From contig JAFREE010000171.1 in assembly GCA_019400425.1 (NCBI GenBank), positions 1-51,111 on the forward strand: DNA of 51,111 nt, in the 5' to 3' direction. This document shows, piece after piece, positions 12,701 to 22,247 of the stretch. The position numbers and the translations under genes are program-made. Each line of letters starts with the position of its first letter. Position 1 is the stretch's first letter. Under the pieces are notes generated by a model. That model worked only from the letters and a program-made list of their open reading frames with translations, made no database searches and was not told the origin of the DNA. Source of the DNA: Hymenochaete sp. R1 (taxonomy: Eukaryota; Basidiomycota; Agaricomycetes; Hymenochaetales; Hymenochaetaceae).

Positions 12701-12870
12701 GCATTGGCGATGGAGACAAGGCATGCGGCGGAGGTGAACTTGAAGGGGAATTAGGCGTACCATCAACAAGAATATCCGCCGCTCTGCATGATTTTACACT
12801 CGAGCTACGCATAAAGTAGACTGTTGCATGTATTTGACAGACTGCGTCGGCGATGTCCCTGACGACGATG
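12701..12870 (+). repeat. diverged direct repeat, unit B
   Basis: Carries GCATTGGCGATGGAGA at 12701, CGTACCA at 12756, a TTTGACAG string and GGCGATGTCCCTGACGACGA at 12849, matching unit A block by block. The second block reads GDVPDDDE in one frame against GDVADDED in unit A, which hints at an old duplicated coding segment. Confidence 0.45.
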
Positions 12871-13385
12871 AGGGGATCGAGGTTGTCGGGAGAAGACAAT
12901 TGGATACTACGTTGCGCCAGTGCCCGCGACAATCTTGCTTCTTACCCTCATCATCGTCGGGTGTCGCCGAGCTTGCTTCTTGCCATTGAATCATGCGTTC
13001 AACACCAATGCCTCTGTGTCGTCGGTGTATTTCTCGTCATTTCTCATTCTCTTTGGTGTTCGTTAATATTATCTCATAATTGATCCCTACCTACTGAACC
13101 TTCCGCAGAAAGAGGGTCTGCTAATCCAGCTCCTGCAAGCACTTTAAGAATCACGCTCGACATGGACATCAGGCCACGGTGGTAATACAAAGGTTGACAA
13201 ATTTCAATGATTGGGATCGTGATCGTTTTTCAAGTTCATCGCAACACGAGCGTCAATCTGACCACTAATATCACTACCGCCTTCGTTACGTTGCCGACAT
13301 CTTTTGTATATCATCAGGACGAACCTAAGAATGCTCGTCTCTAAGCCACGGGCGTTCCACCTCATTCTCGCTCGCTCTTTGCTTC

Positions 13386-16016
13386 ATGACGCCCTCTCCA
13401 GTTGTCGTTCCCAAAGCTTCCAACTTTCATTGGTCGAGTGCAAGGAATGCCCCGTCCAGTTCGTTTCAAAACCAGATACCACAACAGGATGAACTGAGTA
13501 TGAGGGTTGGGACGTCCGAAAGACCCTTAACGATCCGTAAAGAGCTCCCAGTGGACGACAGAAGTATCTGGACACACCTCCAGAGTTTTGACCTGTGCGG
13601 ACGACTGACAGCGAGGTCGGAGGATGCGGTCGGCCACGGAGCGTTCTCCGAGGTCTTCAAAGGAAAATGCTCCCTTGGTTTTCGCGGCGAGGTCTTGGTC
13701 GCCGTTAAGCGTTTGCGTTTTCACATCAAGTCCATCGATTGCAATAAGGTGAGTGTGCTCGGCCGTCTTAATTGAGGGCTTCGCACTCACAATCAAATAG
13801 CTATTCGAACAAGAAATCTACATGTGGTCGAAAGTCCAGCATCCTAATGTCCTTCCCCTTTTGGGATACGCTTTCTGCGGGGACACCGGTTACCCCTTGA
13901 TAATCTCGGAGTGGATGAGCAACGGCACCACTTCGAACTATCTCAAATTGAATCCCAATTTGAGTTTGGTCACAACATTACGTCTGGTGCGTCTTGACTT
14001 GTACTTGTGCGTCGTCTTTGAGTCTAACTGTGTCTCAGACTCTTGACGTCGCGGAAGGGTTAGAGTATTTACACGGGAGAGACGTTGTGCATTCTGACAT
14101 AAAACCGGTGAGTACAGTATGCCACATGGTCACTGGCGGAACTGAGTATGTCTATCTACTATTTCAAGGACAACATCGTTGTTTCTCCGGAAGGGAGGGC
14201 CCTGATTTGCGACTTTGGAAGCTCTCGGATGATCCTTGCGACCAGGACCTTGGTTAACATGACCTCCGGGCCTAAAGGGACTGTCAATTATTTGGCCCCA
14301 GAACTCGTTGACTTCTCCAACCCACATATCAAGCATTCGAAAGAAACTGACGTCTGGGCCTTTTCTATGACGCTTTACGTGCGTGGCGGCATTCACCTTT
14401 CTCGTTAACCTAATGCTTAATTGGTGTGACAGGAATTTATTACAAGAAAGAGGCCATATCACCATCTTTCGGAGAGTCAGGTGCTACTCGCCATCTCCAA
14501 GGAGTTGCTTCCGGAATTTCCAGAGATGTTGGAAACTGATCCCGATGGATCTATTTATTCACAGCTGCGAGTCGTTTGTAGTTGGTGTTGGAGTCGTGAT
14601 CCATCAACAAGGCCGCAAATGTCGATGTTGAAAGCGATGCTTGCATCATTGTACCCTAGGCTCAATGTACCCTCTTCTCTATCATCGCTCGCGGAGAGCG
14701 AAGATTCACTACAGACACTTGGAGCAAACAACTCGACATGGGATGCAGAAAAGGATTCTCCGTTCAATAACAACAAACTCCTGAACGACATCGAAGAATG
14801 CATTCGTTTGTGTGTGGAGAGGATGCGTGAATACCCTCCCAGTCATCAAAACCATGGACAGGCTGTGCGAGATTTGGCACTTGCCCTTCGACGACGCTTC
14901 GAGATTATTAAATATGAGGACGACATTCTCGAGTCCATACGTCTGTACAGAGACATGTTGACTTTACGTCCTACAGGCCACAAGTATCACGATGCTCTGC
15001 TCGGTCTGGCAATTGGGCTCCAGTATCATTGCGAGATTACCAGATCCCTGGACGATATCGATGAAGCCATCCGATTGCTCAGAGACGTTCTGGTTTTACG
15101 GCCCTCTGGGCACGCAAACCGCGGCGATGCGTTGTGCGGACTAGTGCGCTCCCTCCACTACCGGTACAAGCTCACCAGATCCCGAGAAAGCATCGACGAA
15201 TCCATACGATTGTCCAGAGACGTCTTAACTCTACGTCCTCTCGGGCACAAAGACCACGACGACGCTCTGATTGGAATCGCACTTGGCCTTCAGTCCCGGT
15301 ACGAGCTGACCAAATCCCAAGACGACATGGACGAATCCATACGATTTTTCAGAGAAGCTGAGTCGTTACGTCCCCCTGGACACAAGGGACGTAATGATGT
15401 TTTGCTCAAAACAGCGTTTGCCCTCCAGTACCGCTTCGAGCTGACAGGCTCACGAGGCGATCTCGACGAATGTATTCATTTACGCAAAGTCGTGCTGTCT
15501 TTCCACATCCCTGGCCCTGGCCACGAATACCGCGACGAGGCCGTGCTAGGGCTAGCAATCGGCCTCCAGTACCGCTTCAAGCTTACTAAATCCCTGGATG
15601 ATATCGACGAATCCATCCGCTTGTTCAAGGATGTGCTCTCCCTGTACCCTCCCGGTCACGAGTACCGCGTTGGTGCTTTGGAAGACGTGGCAAATGCCGT
15701 TTCGGCTCGATTTGAGCTCACGAGGCTCGAAGTCGATATCAATGAGGTCGTCCGCATGTTTGAGGGCGTGGTATCCGTATTAAATCTATCCGATCGAGAG
15801 AAACGAGCTCGAGCTCTGGTCAATCTGGCAGGCGCACTTCGGAAGCGCAATAAGCTTACGCATCGGCGTTCGGATATTGTCGATGCTAAACGTTACGAGA
15901 AGGAAGCCCGTCAGCTTCCTCGTCGTCCAAAGTATTCTCCTCATCCCCGTAGAACTGGTAAATTTTCTTTGTGGTTCCAAAGAAAGCCACAACATATAAT
16001 TGATTTCAAAAGGTGA
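13386..16016 (+). CDS. TKL-like protein kinase 5 fused to TPR-like repeats
   Basis: Spliced model join(13386..13748,13801..13986,14039..14107,14169..14378,14433..16016), 803 aa. Very close to copy 3 from the KELPVD segment through the kinase domain: GHGAFSEVFKG, VAVKRL, LFEQEIYMW, HSDIK (201-205), DFG at 221, YLAPEL, RDPSTRPQM. After a short Ser-rich linker, about eight repeats of 44-45 residues follow (DDIDESIRL-x-RDVL-x-LRPxGHxxR/H...LxxAxGLQYRxELT), then a basic C-terminal tail. The repeats differ from those of copy 3 (H/Y instead of D in the turn, LQYR instead of LWSR), so the two arrays have evolved separately while the kinase halves stayed alike. The ATG at 13386 is the first in frame; a later start at 13500 is possible. 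Confidence 0.88.
14800..15850 (+). repeat. eight TPR-coding repeats of about 132-135 bp
   Basis: Successive units share the turn motif P-x-G-H and the helix DDIDESIRL. Three units contain the near-identical string LQYR or LQSR in helix A. Units are in frame inside a single exon. Confidence 0.75.
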
Positions 16017-16186
16017 CCCCCTGTCGAAATTTGGGTTGTACCAATTTGATCCGTGTAAAATACCCCCACATGTAATTCACGTTTCTGTTGTTATTCAGTC
16101 AGACTGTACAATCAGAACTTGACCCCTTCCGATTTTCTGCATTTACTTGTATTGCTAACGTGCTATGGTAAATTGTCGTCCTATAG

Positions 16187-16619
16187 GGAAAGAAGTCTTC
16201 GTTCTACGGCTTCGACTGCTCTCGTGCGCCCGTTGCAACCAAATTTTCAGCGCACGCCATATACACAACCGAAGAGACAGCACCGTGCTACGCTTCTGCA
16301 CTTGCCGTTGGCGAAAAAATTCATTACAAGGGGACAGCTATATGGCGGCTCGGTGTAATAACCTATGTGCGTTGTCTTCTCTGGCGTTTCTTGTCGTTGC
16401 TTACTTATGAAATATCTCTTTTAGGAGCGCATAGCGCGTCAAAGACCGCACACCATTATATGTTACAAACGACCCATACAAACCGCCATCATGAGACCTT
16501 GTCAGAGTTTGGGCCGTCAAAAATGGATACCATCTGTGCGATGCAATCGGTATGTGTGCGATACCGGAACAGCGATGACATTCACCGTAGAAAACTGTGG
16601 CGGGATTGAGGGTAATAGA
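16187..16619 (+). pseudogene. decayed kinase copy (C-lobe fragment)
   Basis: Immediately 3' of kinase 5. In one frame 16187-16366 reads a degenerate activation segment and ends GTAIWRLGVITY, matching DVWAFGMTIY of the intact copies; a consensus intron 16367-16424 follows at exactly the same codon as in the family; the next exon starts ERIARQRPH, matching ELVTGQRPY. DFG has become GFD, the APE motif is lost and the rest of the C-lobe is not recognisable. No 5' exons remain. The kept intron position makes chance similarity unlikely. The frame runs on to a TAG at 16617-16619, well past the recognisable part. Confidence 0.6.
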
Positions 16620-17127
16620 CTTTCATACTAGACAAAGGACAAGAAGTTATACATTTGGATCTGGCTGAAAGAGGAGCGGATGGAATAGACTTGGAGCATG
16701 AAGATGGATATGATGGCGCGAGAAATTGAGACCAGCTGGATCTATTCGTGACTCCGACTATTCTTTTGATGAGATTATGCCTGAGACGCGCGTTGTTTTC
16801 CCATTATATAGAATGACCTTAGCTTTGGCTCCGAAATGACCTTGAAGTTGAATCCCCCTTTCCCGTATATCCTTAAATCTAGCCTTCCTTCTGAAATAAT
16901 CCATCTATTAAACTTACGAAGATTTATTGAAACTCGACTCAAAGCTCTGAGTGTGGCTTTCCTATTTTTGGTCCGTGGAAAGAATCGCAGCAGCATCGCC
17001 ACTGTCGATCACGACCACCTTCAGAAGCAGTCGCGCTCGTCGTTCAGAGTATCTTCCTAACGTCCACCGTCTCTGCTCCGACCACCTCTTAGAAGTGAAC
17101 TAATTCCCCTCTCGACAAGTAGAAGCA
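16620..17127. other. intergenic, upstream of makorin-like gene
   Basis: No gene seen. Probably contains the promoter and leader of the following C3H/RING gene. Confidence 0.4.
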
Positions 17128-19089
17128 ATGAGCCAGCGTCCTATGACGTCGAGGGCGCGTGGTGTCTGCGCTTACTACCGTAAACCTGGTGGCTGCGTGC
17201 ATGGTGATTCGTGCAAGTTCCTCCACGGCGAGCAAGAGGCATTCTCCCCTTATGATAGGAACAAGAAATGCAAATATTTTGAAGCTGGTGAGCTCTGACG
17301 TTCAAACTATATGTTGTGATGCCATTGATTATGTGTTCCTTTCTAGGTTTTTGCAAGCGGGGAGAGGACTGTTGGTTTCGTCACGAAGGAGTTGCGACAG
17401 CTGCACCTGGTAGCACCATACACGACGAAAACGCTGAAGATGAAGATGGGATATGTGGAATATGCCAAGAAAAACCAGGCATATATGGTCTTTTAGGTGC
17501 GTACATCTGTGCCGTATTGAAGAGGCATCTGGCTAATATGTGCAATAGATAACTGCAACCACATATTCTGCGTAAAGGTGAGCCTGATTGTAGTTCTTTT
17601 GCTTTGTCGATGTAACATTTTCCCTCAGTGCATTAAGAACTGGCGTGACCCCAATGGAAAATCCGTAGACATTGTGTGTTCCGGGAACACGAAGAAATGT
17701 CCCTATTGTCGTGTCGCGTCCCATTTGGTGACGCCATCCAGTGTATTTTACAAATCCGAAGAACCCGGGAAGGCAGAAACTATTGCACGATACAAAGACA
17801 GTATGAGCCGAACCCCTTGCAAGTATGTGGTTTCGCAAACAATCTGCTACTTTCGCCTTGACTGACTATATTCAAAGATATTTCACACGGTCACCGGTTG
17901 AATCACGACGTTGCCCTTTCAGGAATCAATGCTTTTACCAACATAAGAACGAGGATGGAAGTGATTATGTATTTCAAACGTCTAGTAGGGAGTCAACGGT
18001 AAGCTCCCTTTGTTCGGTGCTAGTCTTAAATCAGACAATGACGGTGATCCAGAGCAGAAGTGGTCGACAAAGGAGAGACAACGGGTCTTCAGCCAGTTGG
18101 ATAGAGGTCGATCTTGTGGAACCCGCTATTCAAATGCTGTATAGATCGGAACAAGATGATCCGGCGACGAACTCTTCTGTGGATACACATCCTATCTCAG
18201 GATTAAATTGGGTGAGCTATCTGCTAAGTAATTCTAGTTGCAATTGACTGCTTATGCCTCGCTTTGTTGCACTATGTCCAAGTTGACAGACATGATGATT
18301 TCACTCGGTCTCGCGGATGCTAATGGCAGACGAGACATCCTGAACGCTCCCGACTCCCAACCCCCGACTTCAACAGTTGTAGACGATTCAACACCTTCGC
18401 CGTTACCGTTAACGAGAGCGTTCATGGATAGCAACATGTCCTTGGACACTCTTCGTACGGACGTTGACTCTAACTCGGATGTTGACGAAGACGCCGGGGA
18501 TGAGCCGCCTTCATCCCCTCACGCTGCTATACATTCACAAAGCCTCCCCGATATTCCAATTTCATCCTTATCAGATCTCTTGGGAAACTTCTCTGGATCA
18601 CCTCCCGACGAGGCGGTCATTGAGAATGGCTCGGACGTTCCTCCTTCGCAGTCTGTAGGTTCCCAAGAGTCCGGTTCAGTACCGCCACGCTCTTCTAATG
18701 TTCCCGTCGAGGATGTTCAGACTGGTACAAGTCAACAATCTACGCATATCGATCAAGCTCCGTGTCCTAGCTTGGAGCCCATCGTCCGTTTACCGCCCAT
18801 TGCGCCCTTTCCATCTCTGAACGAGGAGCGCGATGTTTGTAGCCAAAGAAACTCACGCCGTGTCCTTCGTCGTACAAAATCGAGCAGTAGCGCGTCTCCG
18901 TGTTCCGCGGGGGGTAGGGCGGGTCAGAGCTTTGTGACGGATGGCCGAGGACGTGTCGTTGCGACGGATGATGGGTACACGACCGCCGGTGATTTGATGT
19001 GGTTATACGGTGACGCTACTGGGGCACAGACGCAGATTACTGGGGGGACGCAAGAAGAGACGTCTGCGGCGTGTGGGGAAGCTCCGTGA
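17128..19089 (+). CDS. makorin-like C3H/RING E3 ubiquitin ligase
   Basis: Spliced model join(17128..17287,17347..17496,17549..17577,17629..17822,17878..17998,18053..18211,18283..19089), 539 aa. Order of domains: C3H finger 1 (about 14-33, CAYYRKPGGC...CKFLH), C3H finger 2 (48-66, CKYFEAGFCKRGEDCWFRH), C3HC4 RING (90-140: CGIC, CNHIFC, CIKNW, CPYC) and C3H finger 3 (177-200, ending CFYQH). C3H-C3H-RING-C3H is the makorin layout; makorins are RNA-binding ubiquitin ligases. The long Ser/Pro/Glu-rich remainder (about 280-539) is disordered and specific to this lineage as far as I can see. Exon 3 is only 29 nt and codes part of the RING. The acceptor at 18052 was chosen over the AG at 18057 because only it keeps the frame open. 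Confidence 0.82.
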
Positions 19090-21664
19090 TGGAGACAAAG
19101 ATGAAGAGTTAACAAGAAGGTGAGAAGTCAGATGGGAATAAAGAAGAGCAGGCCCGGGAATAGGAGGGCGAGAATGGGGGTGATCTATACCAAACGCTAT
19201 ACGTCGAAAGATAGGGAACATAACATTTCATTGAATTATACAACTCATACTTTGTAAAACCTCACCAGCATTTCTTGTACCATACACCAAATTCCATCCT
19301 GGGTTCAAGGAGCGATCGTTCAGTGCTTTGTACTAAATTTGCTTAAGTGAATTATATGCTGTTCTGCTCTCCATTGGTGCGAATTCAGAATGCTGTGTGA
19401 TCGTGGGCGATAACATTGCCTGAAGGAAGTCTCTGAGCGGGACAACTACGGCGGCGAATGGTAAAAGATCTTGAGAGCTACGAGTCTGCAAGTGCAGTGC
19501 ATCGTGGAGATGGAACCACAGGTCGGTGTTGTGTGTCCTTTATGCATCGATGTACTGGTCTCCTTCACTGGCAATCCATTTTATCTGTATCTGTACACAA
19601 AATAAAAGAGACAGTATCTGGTATTGGTGGTCCGAGATCTCATTCTTCAGACTCCGAGCAGTGTATCGCTGTGCGACAACAACGGAAGCTTTGCTTATTA
19701 AAGTTCAAGGAGTAACTACGCACCAATCACCGTAGTTCTGGTGAAGGGAGGTCGTGGCTGCGGCTGGCCTGGGTACTGATCACTGATGCATAGCTTCAGA
19801 GGCGATTCTTTATCATTATATGAACTTCTCCGGACGTCTTTACCCGTGTTTCCGGGATCTTTAACAGTTGTATACGTGTATCCACACAAGCTCACTGCGA
19901 GGGGATCGATGCCGACGTGAGTTGTGAGCCCAGGACGCGGCAACTTCAGATTGAAGATTGGAGCTCAGAACCAAGACGCTTGGTCGCTGAGAAGAAGGTC
20001 GAATCTGGCGGCGCAACGTTTAATGGAAGGAAGTTAGTACTATTAGCAAGGCTAAGTCGGAACGAAAGGTACGTGCACATGAGATTGAAGTCGGTCAGAA
20101 ACCTGTGCCGGTCTTGTCAAAAATAGCCTCGAAATCTTACGACACGAAGTGACACGTCGGCTTGTCCCGCTCCCAAGACAATGCTCGCATCTGAATAAAC
20201 AGCGATAATGTGCCCTCTCTCAGGCTTGTCATCTCCCTCGAAGCTCAGTTTCTACTGCGGTCGGAGCTCCGTATTAATATGTGCGAAACTTCATCAGCTT
20301 GGAATCTTCTGCGATCAAGAATTTCGTAGATATCACCTAGGTTGGGGGATAGTCTCAACCGACGTAGGAGTGAAACGAACCTCTTACGAGAAAGCCAGCC
20401 GTCATCGGTGGTCCTTGGATCACTCCGTGCAGCGTGTATCAGACGTGACAGAAGTTGAGAAGCAGGAGGGAAGTAAGCGTACTATTATCATTACCAGTCC
20501 CTGAGCCGACGGATCTAGTTTGTCGAACCACTATGGTATCAAGTGACTCGCGACGATTTTGGAGAGGCAGAGCTGATGCGGTGCGAAGGAATTGGTTCTA
20601 GGTTTATGAGGAATTTGAGGGGGGGCGTGTTCGTAATTAATACATGTCGACGATATGATAGTGCTCGGCTGAACGACAAGCTGGCGTAAGTGCGGTGACA
20701 GGAGATGGAGATTCATGCGATATGTCGAGGTGAAGGAGTTTAGGCGCCTATATGTAGTTGAGTTGGTGAGCTTTGGGCGCTAAGTTGTATGAGACATAAG
20801 TTGAGGTCGGGACGACGCTGTCGTTGTTTAAGTCGCGTTTTAGAGCAAAAAATATGCACTTACAATATTTATTATGAACTTACGAGAGATACATCATACC
20901 TCGAGTCTGGATTAAATGAACTAGGACTGCGATCCAACGTCGTGTGAATTCGAGCATCTCCCTGATGTTTCGCATTCCACCCAACTAGGGGGGAGCCACA
21001 GAAAAGGGTGAATCGCAAGCCCCCTAAAGCGTCCAAACACCACGGCAACGCATGTTAAGCATGTCTCCCCCATCATCGCGAGAACGCAGAACCTAGAAGC
21101 GAAGCAGCGAGCGGTCATAGTTTCTGTAGTCCCTATCCAACTACACCGATATGGAAATCCACTGGCACCCACATCATGTAAATCGGATAATCCAGTGCAG
21201 ACGGACTCGTGCTGTCCACAGCAACTCCTTTCTGTTACACGGCCCATGCACATTCAGATAACGCTGCCAGTGAACGGGTACTTCAAACCTATTCAATGGC
21301 CCAAATAAGCACTGGCAGGCGAACCCATGGGTCCAGTCTGTGTTTGACACTGCCTCGTCTGTCACGGTCAATGGCTTGCTATCTCTTGCTTCGGAAATCG
21401 ATTTGTGATGGTGAAATGAGTTCGGAGGATTTTGGATGGAAAGGCGCACGTGAGGAGTGATATCTGGGTATTTAAAGGATTTGGAGCCGTTAATGTGTTG
21501 ATGGACCATTGTGTTCTGCTTCCCCAACGTTCTCTGCTCTGTTCTCCCGCCAAAACCAAAGCCACAGACATTCAGAAGCCACTTTCAAGCAACTTGAGAC
21601 CAACTCCTACCTCCGTGCATTCCATCAAACTTACAACCTTATTTGCGACGCTCGACACCAAAAC
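19090..21664. other. 2.5 kb without recognised gene
   Basis: Scattered short frames on both strands, none with domain or splice support. A 110-residue minus frame at 20921-21253 is Cys-rich but lacks a signal peptide or family resemblance. The last 200 bases are the leader of the Cys-rich gene that follows. Confidence 0.4.
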
Positions 21665-22247
21665 ATGACTCGTAATAACGCGAATTACAACCATCATTGC
21701 GGAGTGAAAGCGTGCAAGGGCCATATCCTCAGCCCCGGTGGCGGGTGCAGCAAAGGCTGCAGCGCGTACGTCAAGTGTCAGTCCGATTATGCCTGCGGTA
21801 ATTGGGTGCAGAGGTCGGGCATTTGCCCGGCTTGTTATGCTAAAGGTCAGTTGCGTTTCTTTTTAATTTTTTGGGGGGCAATAGATGTGTTGGGAGTTTC
21901 GAGTCGGAATTCGAAAGTGACGGTTGTTTGGGTTTCTACTCGGGTTGACGCCTTTCTCTCCCCCCACCCTCTTCCCCTTCTTTTCCCTTTCCAACGACAG
22001 ACCTCACATCAAATTGCTTCCAACGATTCAAAGACATGGCGCTCACCTATATCAACAGACAGGGCCTCCATCAGAGAGACGAAAGTCCAGAGAAAAGACG
22101 GCGCACCGGCAGAGGCGGGTGGCCACAAACGAAGTGGGTCCAAGGCTTTCAAGGTATGTATGTGTCCCCTTCAAGAGATATGCGAAGAGGAAATATCAGT
22201 CGTGATTTGATTTTCATGCGTTGTTAGCCGTCTTGGTCTTGAATTGA
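21665..22247 (+). CDS. small Cys-rich, probably metal-binding protein
   Basis: Spliced model join(21665..21845,22001..22153,22228..22247), 117 aa; without the last splice the frame ends at 22227 instead. Exon 1 holds eight cysteines in about 50 residues with spacing C-x4-C-x10-C-x3-C-x5-C-x5-C-x9-C-x2-C, ending CPACYAKD. There is no signal peptide, so zinc binding in the cytoplasm or nucleus is more likely than disulfides (inference). The second exon is basic (EKRRRTGRGG). I do not recognise the family. The ATG is the first in frame after an AT-rich leader. Confidence 0.6.

Larger units (their letters stand above)
11874..13385. other. intergenic with two diverged direct-repeat units
   Basis: About 1.5 kb between kinases 4 and 5. 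It contains two partially alignable units (12303-12500 and 12701-12870, listed separately). Short acidic open frames follow possible acceptors, for example DVADDEDSEDLDVL after 12466, which could be remains of a lost gene. No intact gene supported. Confidence 0.4.

Noticed and set aside
20921..21253. Cys-rich 110-codon minus frame
   Set aside because: Cysteines are irregularly placed, there is no signal peptide and no supporting exon; left uncalled.
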